From: Balneola sp. EhC07
Lineage (GTDB): Bacteria > Bacteroidota > Rhodothermia > Balneolales > Balneolaceae
Direction of reading: 5' to 3'
DNA: 64,000 nucleotides
Assembly: GCF_001650905.1 (NCBI RefSeq)
Contig: NZ_LXYG01000004.1
Location: forward strand, 1-64,000
Shown here: positions 18,914-27,741 of the stretch, one piece after another
How the letters are laid out: each line of letters begins with the position of its first letter
Numbering within the stretch: position 1 is the first letter of the stretch
Made by a program: the position numbers and the translations under genes
The notes under the pieces: model-generated
The model's input: only the letters and a program-made list of their open reading frames with translations
Databases searched by the model: none
Told to the model about the DNA's origin: nothing

Positions 18914-21900
18914 TTAATTTCTTATGTCGATTTGGATATAAGTACTGATTTGCCACTCAGTTCCATTATCAAAGCCTGGTGCAGTTGGCTCCGGAACACG
19001 TTCCCCAGCATCATTTCTAGTGTAGGTTGGAGCATAGCGAGGTGAAAAATCATTAAGCGTTCTGAAAGTCCCTCTTACACCTAATCGAGTTTGCGGAACA
19101 TTGAACCAATCCGGTTTACCTAAACTCATTGACAGATCTGCCATCAGCTGAAGTGGATATGTTAGGTTGAAATCTCTATGATAATCGTATGGACCCCAAT
19201 CATTAACTTTTACCGAACTATTCAGCATCAGCTTTTTTCTTATCATTCGCACATCAGCGCCAAATCTTTCCAACATTCTTGGATCACTTCCATTTGCTTG
19301 TGCATTCCCACCATATAAAAGAGCAATTATTCCCGTTTCTCTGTTAAGTTTTGATACGATTCGGGCATTCACTTCAATAAGGTCTCTTGCAGGCGGAGCT
19401 CCATCAAACGGGAACAATGTCCTTCCATCAGGCAGAATACCTATTGCAGCATCCTGTGTAGTTGGCAGGTGACGATATACAAAACCAAGACTTGCAGAAA
19501 ACTTTGATTCTTCCATCATATCGTTATTCCATTCATAGAAGAATGAGCCCGGAGTTTGATCATAGGTAAACAGGATCTCTCCGCCTATTTGCTCTCGGTT
19601 TGACCTTACAATAAAAGGATCTGCCAAAATATTTCGTGGACGCCCGGGAGCACCAACATCACTAGGAATTGGTCCTTCGATAGGTTTTTGCCACAAAAAA
19701 TTAGGAGCTATCTGAAGGTTTCCAATTGAATAAGTAAAACCTGTCAGGAAATTATATTGGTTACCACTTCCACTGTCTTTCAACCTCCAGCCTGTGTATG
19801 TAATTGTTGGATCTGTACCACCGTTAGCAACTAAACCCATGATTGCTGATTGAGCATACCAATTAAAAGTACCTCCGGTATAAGTAAATTTTAACTTTCC
19901 ACCGAAATTATCCATTGGCTTGATCTCATCCTGATACACACGAGTGGTATCGCCTTCTTCTCTTATGAGTTGAAATTCACGTCCGTTTAGCGGTTGACCT
20001 GCCCATAAACCTCCAACTTCCACGCCCACTTTTCCAAATTCTCTATCCGCATATAATGAAAGTCTACGAGTTTTAGGCTGAGGAATAGCAAAAGAACTAT
20101 TCACATCCGTTCCCTGCTGCTCAAGATCTTCATGGAAAATTCCTGTAAAATCTGTCTTTCCTAATGTTTTTGAATACTTCAGTAAGAAAGCAGGATTGGC
20201 TCCCCACCAAAGTTCCGGTCCAAATGCTAACTTCAATCCATCAAACTGTTTCTTTCCTTCTACTTCTACTCCGGCCGGAGCTGCCCCGTTATATATATCT
20301 ATATTAGGTCCGTAATTAGCTTCAGGATACAAACCAAAGAAATCACCTTCGTAAGCCCAGTGATAATGACCTGTTCTGTAAAACCCGGTAAGATTGAAAT
20401 ACTCCTGATCCCAGTTAAAACTTGAGCTGTAGATAGCAAGCCTATTCATGGACTCATCTGTAATTAGCCCGTCTCTGCCTTCAAGTTGAACCGGCCGACC
20501 TCTGTTTTCATAAAAAATCTCGTCAATCGGATTCAGAGGAACATTTCCTAATACATTGAAGTCTACATTAGCTCTAACGTTAGGCGCAGGATTGGCTTCT
20601 ATTCCGAAGTAAATAGACTGCATATGGTCAAAACCCTGCTCGTTTGGATACACTTGTTCTGTGGCATCTGGATCTTTCGGAGTGGTGATCAAAGTTCCAC
20701 CTGTATTGTATGTTTCGAAATCAGCTGTAAATCTACTTAGCTTTATAGCACCGCCTGACTTTCCCTCCAAAGCTGCTTTATCTGCTCTGGCTTTCAGTTG
20801 TGCATCTCCCAGTGAAATATCACCGAAATATTGATTTAACCTGTTTTGGGTTACTCCTTCTTGAAAAGGATCGAACTGATGAACCTCTTTTAAAACGTAA
20901 TAAGCTGCTCTTGGAAACAGTTCGTAAAACCCTTGTGAGTTGGTAGGACCTTTTGCTGTAATTCCAAACCATTCCTCATTCATATTGTTTTCACCTTCCT
21001 GGAAATCAAACTGATATCCGCCATTTGCCCAGGAAGCATTTACATCATGAATGCTCAAATTTACTGTTTGTCCGTATTTCCACCATCCATCACTGAACTG
21101 AAAGGTATATCCACCTAGCGAGTTGTCTGCGCCACCAAGTCCCGCAACATTTTCGTAAATAGCTTTCCAGTTATTAAGCTGATATCGAGCCTGAGCCGCT
21201 TGATCTTCCTGTACCGTTCTTGCATTAAAGGCATCAGATCCAAACTCAGTAAGTAAAACGGGTTTTCCATATTCATCAGCTACTCTGTCAAACAGATCGG
21301 TAAAAGTTAACCCTCTGTAAACGTTCGTACCAAAGATATCAGCATCAGGTACTTCTTCGGCAATAATATCCATGAATAATAAATCACCGTTACAAATTGC
21401 TATCGGGTGACCTGTATCAATCTTCTTCATCTCTACAATTGCATCGTTGAACAATTTGTACATTGCTCGTGCTCTTACTGTAGATCTGCGATCTTCTATC
21501 GGAATATCTTCTGTTTCAGCTCCATCCCAGAAAAGTCCGTAGTTATTTTCATTTCCTAAAAGAAATAACAGTAAGCCCGGTGTATCTTTATATTCCTGAA
21601 CTAATTCTGTAACCTCATCAATTAAAAGCGCTTTCACACGTGGATCAGAATAATCTGTATTGGGTTGCCAAACTCCATCAATGGTTAATCCATATCTACC
21701 AAAAGAATGGTTAAGCATGGTATAGATACCATAAGTTTCATAGATGTAAGTGATCCATTCTTTAGGAATGCCCGTGTATACACGAATAGAATTTACACCC
21801 ATATTTTGAAGCAAAGCCATCTCATCATCAAGTGCTTGCTTGATAAACTCAGGAGTTTGATTCCATAAACTATAGTTAAAGTTTGTGCCTATTGGAAAAT

Positions 21901-22060
21901 AATCCCAATTCATTCCATTTATTACCTTCGGTTCGCCATTTACGTGTAGCTCCCAACCCTCATTTGTATTTTGGACAACCACCTGTTCAGCTTGACCAAT
22001 TACCGAAGTAGCAACACCTAGCAAAATTGTTAAAATCAAGATGGGTTTTTTCATATTCAT
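18914..22060 (-). CDS. Clan GH-A glycosidase fused to an outer-membrane beta-barrel
   Basis: 1048 residues. A signal peptide (about 1-22, ending SVIG-QAE) is followed by a TIM-barrel glycosidase of the GH2-C/GH-A type (about 30-400). The likely acid/base is Glu171 in LLGNENNYG and the likely nucleophile Glu272 in LLTEFGSDA, 101 residues apart as usual for clan GH-A. From about 435 to the end runs a chain of alternating hydrophobic/polar strands with aromatic girdles and short turns, for example FNLTGFYRTGHYHW, GKVGVEVGGLWAG, LQIAPNFLWQKP, KFSASLGFVYRHL and WQISTYIQIDIRN. This is typical of an outer-membrane barrel, with no TonB plug or TonB box seen. First gene of the operon. I infer an enzyme attached to its own pore. 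The GH family (GH2-like, GH158-like or unnamed) is uncertain. ATG codons at 22060 and 22054 are both possible. Confidence 0.75.
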   Translation of the reverse strand: MNMKKPILILTILLGVATSVIGQAEQVVVQNTNEGWELHVNGEPKVINGMNWDYFPIGTNFNYSLWNQTPEFIKQALDDEMALLQNMGVNSIRVYTGIPKEWITYIYETYGIYTMLNHSFGRYGLTIDGVWQPNTDYSDPRVKALLIDEVTELVQEYKDTPGLLLFLLGNENNYGLFWDGAETEDIPIEDRRSTVRARAMYKLFNDAIVEMKKIDTGHPIAICNGDLLFMDIIAEEVPDADIFGTNVYRGLTFTDLFDRVADEYGKPVLLTEFGSDAFNARTVQEDQAAQARYQLNNWKAIYENVAGLGGADNSLGGYTFQFSDGWWKYGQTVNLSIHDVNASWANGGYQFDFQEGENNMNEEWFGITAKGPTNSQGFYELFPRAAYYVLKEVHQFDPFQEGVTQNRLNQYFGDISLGDAQLKARADKAALEGKSGGAIKLSRFTADFETYNTGGTLITTPKDPDATEQVYPNEQGFDHMQSIYFGIEANPAPNVRANVDFNVLGNVPLNPIDEIFYENRGRPVQLEGRDGLITDESMNRLAIYSSSFNWDQEYFNLTGFYRTGHYHWAYEGDFFGLYPEANYGPNIDIYNGAAPAGVEVEGKKQFDGLKLAFGPELWWGANPAFLLKYSKTLGKTDFTGIFHEDLEQQGTDVNSSFAIPQPKTRRLSLYADREFGKVGVEVGGLWAGQPLNGREFQLIREEGDTTRVYQDEIKPMDNFGGKLKFTYTGGTFNWYAQSAIMGLVANGGTDPTITYTGWRLKDSGSGNQYNFLTGFTYSIGNLQIAPNFLWQKPIEGPIPSDVGAPGRPRNILADPFIVRSNREQIGGEILFTYDQTPGSFFYEWNNDMMEESKFSASLGFVYRHLPTTQDAAIGILPDGRTLFPFDGAPPARDLIEVNARIVSKLNRETGIIALLYGGNAQANGSDPRMLERFGADVRMIRKKLMLNSSVKVNDWGPYDYHRDFNLTYPLQLMADLSMSLGKPDWFNVPQTRLGVRGTFRTLNDFSPRYAPTYTRNDAGERVPEPTAPGFDNGTEWQISTYIQIDIRN

Positions 22061-22072
22061 AACTGTTTGGAT

Positions 22073-22082
22073 TTAGCGCTTA
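22073..22082. promoter_or_regulatory. Possible second, imperfect operator copy
   Basis: TTAGCGCTTA shares the AGCGCT core with the perfect palindrome 118 bp away (centre to centre) and lies 13 bp before the start codon of the barrel-glycosidase gene. Two spaced sites would allow repression by looping. The copy is short and could be chance. Confidence 0.35.
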
Positions 22083-22171
22083 CGTTTTAGCAGTTCCTGA
22101 TTTTTTACGACAACTATTTCATTTATTTATTGGAGTGTAAAATCAGCAGAACAGATTTCCAATATTTACAA

Positions 22172-22296
22172 TGTATATACAGCTATTAGAAAAGCGCTTT
22201 TCTGATGTTTAAAATGGGTTTTATTCTTAATAGGAGTGGATTTATTAAATCAAGTTTATTTTAAAGCTCTCTCCATTTTAAACTGCTTGTATATAC
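22172..22296. repeat. Pair of TGTATATAC sites
   Basis: TGTATATAC occurs at 22172-22180 and again at 22288-22296; the inner GTATATAC is self-complementary. The pair flanks the perfect AAGCGCTT palindrome on one side and sits between the two divergent genes. It may be a binding site for the Y_Y_Y/LuxR regulator, but in AT-rich DNA this is only a candidate. Confidence 0.35.
22188..22203. promoter_or_regulatory. LacI-type operator palindrome
   Basis: AGAAAAGCGCTTTTCT is a perfect 16-bp inverted repeat with a central CG. The core AAAGCGCTTT matches the general pattern of LacI/GalR-family operators, including CcpA cre sites. It lies 128 bp upstream of the minus-strand operon start and 236 bp upstream of the GH81 gene. 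The regulator itself is not in this window. Confidence 0.65.
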
Positions 22297-22439
22297 TTTA
22301 TAAAGGTAAGTGCACAAATATTTAGCTTATTTATTAGAGACCTTAACAATCAAAGACAGAATTTTATCTCTTTAGTATTACCACAGAAGTCATGAAGTTT
22401 TAAGAGGTAGAAAGTCACTTAATTATTGGATAAAAATTT

Positions 22440-25019
22440 ATGAAGTCTTCTTTCTATTCACATCCCACTTCCCGGTTTAAGCTTTTTAAAAACTCACGAT
22501 TTGCTACTGTAATTTTCCTACTCTCCTTTTCCATTATAAACTCAATGGTAAATGCTCAATCAGTAAACATCGGCGAAGGAAGTTACAGCACTGCGTTACC
22601 TGCCGCAGCAGTGGGACCACAAAATGTCCATGGACAAAATCTTTCGCCAAAAGTAAGCTCTGATTTTACTAAACCTATTCAGACAAACGATTTTTGGAGC
22701 AGCCTGATATTTCCATTTTTTGATGACGCCCACTCCGGCGTTCTGTATGCACATCCTTTAAATGCAAAGGCTATCAGCTCGGGACTTCAGATTGGATATA
22801 CAACAAACTCTTTCTTAGCCGGTGGGGATTACATTTACCCATTTTCACCTCAGCTCAGAGTTGGCGTTGACGGACTAGCCGTTTCCGAAACAAAAACATC
22901 TGACTATGACGACTGGACCGTTACAGCTCGCTGGGAAAATGACTCGAAATCCATGGAAGCGACTCTGGGGCATGGTTTACCTTTTGTGTTTTTTAAAATA
23001 ACCGGCGGGGATGCGGTCGTTGCTTCTCAACAAACTCCTTTCATATGGTACAGACAAAATGAAGTTTTAGGTTTGACTATAGATGGCAAACACTATGGAA
23101 TTTTTGCTCCATCGGGCTCTACTTGGTCAGGCTCATCAACTTTTCAGTCTTCTCTGAATGGCAAAGATTATCTAACTGTCGCTCTACTACCCGATTCCCA
23201 AACGGCAACAATAGAATTTTTCCAAAAACATGCATACGCTCATGTCACTAATAGTGTGATAGAATGGAATTATGATGAAATTTCTTCCGAATTAACCAGC
23301 ACATATACTTATGAGTCAGAACTTGTGGACAGCGCTGATGGTAACGTTAACGAAACTCTTACCGCCCTATACCGCCACCAATGGAAGCATTCTAACGATG
23401 AACTAACCAGCTATTCTTACACTTCTCCAAGAGGTGAAATGAAGCTTAAGCAAGGAAATGTATTTTCGACCGAACTTAAGTTTTCCGGGATTTTACCCGC
23501 ACTTCCTGATCAGGGAGATTATGACCGATCTCAATTACTTACTTATGTAAAACAAGTGGCCAATGAATCTTTGCCGGTAGGCCCAACTTATGAAAATGGA
23601 AAAGCTATGGGACGTTTTTCTCACCTTGTTCATATAGCTGATCAACTGGGAGCAACAATCGAAAGAGATCATTTTATAGACCAATTGAAATTCAGATTAG
23701 AAGATTGGTTTACATCCGGGGGATCTCAGGAATATTCTTACAACGCCGAATGGGATGTGCTAACTGGATATCCATCCGGTTTTGGAGCAGACAATCAAAT
23801 TAATGATCATCATTTTCATGCAAGTTATGCAGTTATGAGCGCTGCAACTATTGCTCAATATGACAGCAGCTGGGCAGCTCAGGAAAATTGGGGAGGCATG
23901 GTAAATCTTCTTATCAAGGATGCCAACAACTGGGACAGAACTGATACGCAATTCCCTTTTTTAAGATCTCATGATATTTATGCAGGTCATTCCTGGGCTT
24001 CAGGCCATGGAGCCTTTGGAGATGGCAACAATCAGGAATCCAGTTCTGAATCTATGAATTTTGCTGCTGCAGCTTTCCTTTGGGGACAAGCTACCGGTCA
24101 GCCAGAGATTCGCGATCTAGGAATTTTTCTTTATTCTACCGAGGCAACTGCCATCGATCAATACTGGTTTGATGTTGAAGATGAAGTGTTTCCTCAGAAT
24201 TATCCCCACAAAGCATTAGGAATTGTTTGGGGAAGCAAAGGAGTTCACGGAACATGGTTTGGCGGTGAACCTGAATTTATTCACGGAATAAATATCCTTC
24301 CAATAACCAGCGCTTCCATGTATTTGGGAAGAAACTCTGACTATGTAGTAGAAAACTATAATGAGGTTGTAGCTGAACGAGGTGGCCAACCTACCATCTG
24401 GAAAGATGTGTTCTGGGAATATCTGGCACTTGCTGATCCCGATCTTGCATTGAGCTATTATTTAGCTGATCCTAATTATCAACCCTTTGATGGAGAATCC
24501 AGAGCGCACACTTTGCATTGGCTTTACAATTTGAAAAAGATGGGAACTCCGGTAATGAATGTATTTGCTGACACACCATCTTACTCTGTCTTTAAGGATG
24601 AAAAAGGGTTCCTCACCTATGTTGCTTACAATCCATCTACATCAGAACAACTGGTTACTTTTTCTGACGGCTTTTCAATGAGAGTCCAGCCAAAATCGAT
24701 GAACACTGCAACCGGTGATACTCCTGTTTCAATAGATGATTTTGATGAAAAACCACAGGATTTTAGTTTATCTCAGAATTATCCAAATCCATTCAATCCT
24801 GAAACAACCATTTCTTATTCACTTCCAAAAGCCGGAAATGTGACCCTTGAGGTTTATTCTTTATTGGGACAAAAATTAAGCTCTTTAGTCAGTAAGAGAC
24901 AATCAGCAGGAACACATTCAATTCAGTTTAATGCTTCTTCCCTATCAAGTGGAATATATTTTTACAGATTGAAATTTGATGGTCGGGTTATGATCAAAAA
25001 GATGACTTTGTTGAAATAA
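22440..25019 (+). CDS. GH81 endo-beta-1,3-glucanase with T9SS sorting domain
   Basis: 859 residues. The signal peptide ends near 40 (SMVNA-QS). The GH81 domain covers about 50-755: N-terminal beta-sandwich with QTNDFWSSLIFPF, then the helical barrel. Catalytic motifs are NDHHFH with Asp456 (general acid) and NQESSSESMNFAAA with Glu533 and Glu537 (base region). DFSLSQNYPNPFNPETTISYSL at about 780 begins the type IX sorting domain, which ends in a basic tail at 859. GH81 enzymes cut beta-1,3-glucan internally by inversion, also on insoluble or triple-helical chains. The gene is divergent from the main operon and 55 bp ahead of the permease gene. It complements the GH16 and GH17 enzymes outside the cell. 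Confidence 0.93.
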   Translation: MKSSFYSHPTSRFKLFKNSRFATVIFLLSFSIINSMVNAQSVNIGEGSYSTALPAAAVGPQNVHGQNLSPKVSSDFTKPIQTNDFWSSLIFPFFDDAHSGVLYAHPLNAKAISSGLQIGYTTNSFLAGGDYIYPFSPQLRVGVDGLAVSETKTSDYDDWTVTARWENDSKSMEATLGHGLPFVFFKITGGDAVVASQQTPFIWYRQNEVLGLTIDGKHYGIFAPSGSTWSGSSTFQSSLNGKDYLTVALLPDSQTATIEFFQKHAYAHVTNSVIEWNYDEISSELTSTYTYESELVDSADGNVNETLTALYRHQWKHSNDELTSYSYTSPRGEMKLKQGNVFSTELKFSGILPALPDQGDYDRSQLLTYVKQVANESLPVGPTYENGKAMGRFSHLVHIADQLGATIERDHFIDQLKFRLEDWFTSGGSQEYSYNAEWDVLTGYPSGFGADNQINDHHFHASYAVMSAATIAQYDSSWAAQENWGGMVNLLIKDANNWDRTDTQFPFLRSHDIYAGHSWASGHGAFGDGNNQESSSESMNFAAAAFLWGQATGQPEIRDLGIFLYSTEATAIDQYWFDVEDEVFPQNYPHKALGIVWGSKGVHGTWFGGEPEFIHGINILPITSASMYLGRNSDYVVENYNEVVAERGGQPTIWKDVFWEYLALADPDLALSYYLADPNYQPFDGESRAHTLHWLYNLKKMGTPVMNVFADTPSYSVFKDEKGFLTYVAYNPSTSEQLVTFSDGFSMRVQPKSMNTATGDTPVSIDDFDEKPQDFSLSQNYPNPFNPETTISYSLPKAGNVTLEVYSLLGQKLSSLVSKRQSAGTHSIQFNASSLSSGIYFYRLKFDGRVMIKKMTLLK

Positions 25020-25074
25020 CTTTAGTGAGTACTTTCTGGAACTTGAAAATCCTGAAATAAGAACTTATTCCCTG

Positions 25075-26406
25075 ATGAGTACAACCAACAATACCAATCG
25101 CTCCGCATTTATCATTGTTACTACCCTCTTTTTTATGTGGGGATTTATCACTGTTTTAGTTGATGCTCTTATTCCCAGATTAAAAGAAGTTTTTGAGCTT
25201 AGCTATTTTGAAGCAGGGCTGGTTCAGTTCGCTTTCTTTACGGCCTACGCTGTTTTTTCGATTCCGGGAGGGAAGATCATTTCCAAAATTGGATACAAAA
25301 AAGGAGTAGTGATCGGACTACTTACAATGGGATTGGGTTGTTTTTTGTTTTACCCCGCTGCTGATTTCAGAATTTTCGGCATTTTTCTTTTAGCAATGTT
25401 TGTACTGGCGGGTGGCATTACCATTTTACAGGTTGCGGCTAATCCTTACGTAGCAGCTCTGGGGCCCGAAAGTTCTGCTTCCAGCCGATTAAATTTATCG
25501 CAAGCTTTTAATTCTCTCGGAACATTTATAGCACCGTTGGTTAGTGCCGCTTTTATATTGAGCAGCAGTGTTTTGAGTTCCAAGGAAGTTTCAAATCTAT
25601 CTTCATCAGAACAGGAAGCTTATTATGTAGCAGAAGCTGCCGCTGTACAAAGCCCATTTCTGATTCTTGCCGGAGTGATCATATTGTTAGCCATAATTTT
25701 CGCAATTATAAAACTCCCGAAAATCCTTGAAGGTGATGAAGACAAAAACGGCAGTTACAAGATTGCTTTAAAAACCCGCCATTTGATGCTCGGCGCTGTT
25801 GGTATATTTGTTTATGTAGGCGCTGAAGTAACTATTGGTAGCTATATGGTGAACTATTTCCTGACGCTCGATATAGTTGAATTAATTCGGAACAGCGGAT
25901 TTATGCCCGGACTTGCAGAGCTGCTTTCCGGAACAGGAATCGATCAGGCAACACCGGCTCAACTTGCAGGTTCTTTTGTTGCACTTTACTGGGGTGGAGC
26001 TATGGTTGGTCGATTTATAGGCTCGGGTTTACAACTGATTATCAAACCATCAAAACTTCTAGCATTGTATGGCTTAATTAATGTTGGATTATTGATAGTT
26101 ACAATGAACTCATCAGGATTATTTGCTGTCTGGACTGTTCTTTGTATCGGGCTTTTTAACTCCATCATGTTTCCAACCATCTTCACTCTTGCAATTAGAA
26201 AACTTGGAAAACATACCGCTCAGGGATCCGGTATTCTTTGTACAGCAATAGTCGGTGGAGCTTTTATTCCACCTTTATTTGGCTTTTTTGCTGATACTTG
26301 GACGTTACAAGCCGCATTTATCGTTCCGATCCTTTGCTATCTGTACATTAGCTGGTATGCGAAATTTGGTTCTGAAGCGCCTGTTATACCATCTCCCGAA
26401 TCTTAG
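25075..26406 (+). CDS. FHS-family MFS sugar permease (FucP/GluP-like)
   Basis: 443 residues with about 12 membrane helices. Motifs of fucose/glucose-galactose permeases: FFMWGFITVLVDALIPRLKEVF near 20-41, the ILQVAANPYVAALGP segment near 121-135, SRLNLSQAFNSLGTFIAPL, and FNSIMFPTIFTLAIRKLG in the second half. The family co-transports a monosaccharide with H+. Downstream of the GH81 gene on the same strand, it probably takes up glucose released by extracellular hydrolysis. The last 23 bp overlap the convergent glycosyltransferase gene. Confidence 0.88.
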   Translation: MSTTNNTNRSAFIIVTTLFFMWGFITVLVDALIPRLKEVFELSYFEAGLVQFAFFTAYAVFSIPGGKIISKIGYKKGVVIGLLTMGLGCFLFYPAADFRIFGIFLLAMFVLAGGITILQVAANPYVAALGPESSASSRLNLSQAFNSLGTFIAPLVSAAFILSSSVLSSKEVSNLSSSEQEAYYVAEAAAVQSPFLILAGVIILLAIIFAIIKLPKILEGDEDKNGSYKIALKTRHLMLGAVGIFVYVGAEVTIGSYMVNYFLTLDIVELIRNSGFMPGLAELLSGTGIDQATPAQLAGSFVALYWGGAMVGRFIGSGLQLIIKPSKLLALYGLINVGLLIVTMNSSGLFAVWTVLCIGLFNSIMFPTIFTLAIRKLGKHTAQGSGILCTAIVGGAFIPPLFGFFADTWTLQAAFIVPILCYLYISWYAKFGSEAPVIPSPES

Positions 26407-27334
26407 GCTTCTGCTTTTTCACATGATTGATGTTGATTAATTCTCCGATCAATCCGGTGGATAGTAATTGAATACCAAGTACCATCAACAGAATACCCAA
26501 GAATAGTAATGGTCGGTCGCCGATTCCTTTGTTAAGAAATAACCTAAGTACTGCCAAGTATGCATTGATTCCGGTTCCTACGAGCAAGAGTACTATTCCG
26601 AATGTACCGAAGAAGTGCATCGGCTTTTGGAAATAGCGTTGTACAAAAAGAATAGTTATAAGGTCTAAAAAGCCATTTATAAAACGAGACAATCCGAATT
26701 TAGTAGTACCATACTTTCTTGGATGATGCTTTACGATCTTTTCACCGATTCGTGCAAACCCCTCCTTCTTTGCCAACATGGGAATATATCGATGAAGCTC
26801 TCCGTACAAGTAAATATTGTCGATAACCTCACGCTTGTAAGCTTTTAATCCACAATTAAAATCATGCAGATGTATACCTGCAGCTTTCCGTGTCACATAA
26901 TTGAAAAACTTTGAGGGAACTGTTTTTGAAATTGGATCAAAGCGTTCTTTTTTCCACCCACTCACCATATCCAAACCGCCCTTTAGCATCTGGATCATAT
27001 CAGGGACTTCATTGGGGTCATCCTGAAGATCTGCATCCATGGTAACAACATACTTCCCTCTCACTTCCTCGAAACCGGCCTGTAGCGCTACACTTTTCCC
27101 ATAATTATGACCAAAACTTATACCTCTTACTTCCTCGTGTTTTGCACCAAGATCTTTGATCACTTGAAACGAACTATCGGTTGAGCCGTCATCCACAAAA
27201 ATGACTTCGTAAGAATATGTTTCTGAAATGGATTCCTCAATGGCCTGAATTAATTCGGCTAAAGATTCCTCCTCATTAAACAATGGAACTACTATGCTGA
27301 TATCAACTTCAGGGCTTTCTTTTGATTTTTCCAA
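26384..27334 (-). CDS. Family 2 glycosyltransferase, polyprenol-phosphate sugar transferase (GtrB/DPM1-like)
   Basis: 316 residues. The GT-A domain (1-225) starts DISIVVPLFNEEESL and has FVDDGSTDSS and the MDADLQDDP nucleotide-sugar/metal motif. GVKAYK-like FNCGLKAYKREVID and HHPRKYGTTKFG follow, as in undecaprenyl- or dolichyl-phosphate hexosyltransferases. Two membrane helices (about 240-262 and 278-300) form the GtrB-type anchor. It loads a sugar onto polyprenyl phosphate for glycan or lipid modification outside the membrane. The 3' end overlaps the permease gene by 23 bp in the convergent direction. Sugar donor unknown. Confidence 0.87.
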   Translation of the reverse strand: MEKSKESPEVDISIVVPLFNEEESLAELIQAIEESISETYSYEVIFVDDGSTDSSFQVIKDLGAKHEEVRGISFGHNYGKSVALQAGFEEVRGKYVVTMDADLQDDPNEVPDMIQMLKGGLDMVSGWKKERFDPISKTVPSKFFNYVTRKAAGIHLHDFNCGLKAYKREVIDNIYLYGELHRYIPMLAKKEGFARIGEKIVKHHPRKYGTTKFGLSRFINGFLDLITILFVQRYFQKPMHFFGTFGIVLLLVGTGINAYLAVLRLFLNKGIGDRPLLFLGILLMVLGIQLLSTGLIGELININHVKKQKPKIREMV

Positions 27335-27411
27335 AATGCTTTCTTTTAAAATAGTTCAGAAATGATTTTCTTTGGTGAATTAAAGATGACAAAATACACT
27401 TTATACCCACT

Positions 27412-27741
27412 ATGAAAAAATTGTATTACTCGATGGGCGAAGTTAGTAAGCTTACCGGACTTGCTCCACATGTTTTAAGAAGTTGGGAAAAAAATTACAA
27501 CGAACTTAATCCCAAGAAAAACAGCGCCGGAAACAGAGCTTATAAAGAAGAAGAAGTAGAACTCATATTCAAGATCAAGGAGTTGCTTGAGGAGAAAAAA
27601 TATACTTCTGCCGGTGTAAAGAAAGTTCTTAAAAAAGAAAAAGAACCGGAATCTGTTTCTTCAACGGAGATACCATCCGACGTAAGAAAAGATCTGAATG
27701 AAGTAAAAGTATTCCTAAACGATCTGTTAGAGAAGCTTTAG
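27412..27741 (+). CDS. Small MerR-family transcription regulator
   Basis: 109 residues. The MerR winged helix-turn-helix fills the first 70 residues: YYSMGEVSKLTGLAPHVLRSWEKNY, then NRAYKEEEVELIFKIKELL. The rest is a basic, coiled segment ending NEVKVFLNDLLEKL, likely for dimer contact. There is no metal-binding cysteine set or ligand domain. Such short MerR proteins are common in Bacteroidota, and their targets are usually unknown. The stop overlaps the stop of the heme A synthase gene by 4 bp. Confidence 0.85.
   Translation: MKKLYYSMGEVSKLTGLAPHVLRSWEKNYNELNPKKNSAGNRAYKEEEVELIFKIKELLEEKKYTSAGVKKVLKKEKEPESVSSTEIPSDVRKDLNEVKVFLNDLLEKL

Larger units (their letters stand above)
22061..22439. 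promoter_or_regulatory. Divergent control region between the two glucan operons
   Basis: 379 bp without a gene, between divergent starts at 22060 (minus) and 22440 (plus). It is AT-rich and holds a perfect 16-bp palindrome (22188-22203), an imperfect copy of its core (22073-22082) and two copies of TGTATATAC (22172-22180 and 22288-22296, 116 bp apart). No convincing TAnnTTTG -7 box was found for either direction, so the start points cannot be placed. Confidence 0.7.

Noticed and set aside
18900-18956. Upstream extension of the glycan-binding lipoprotein
   Set aside because: It overlaps the barrel-glycosidase coding region and pushes the lipobox too far from the N-terminus; ATG 18899 has a better ribosome site.
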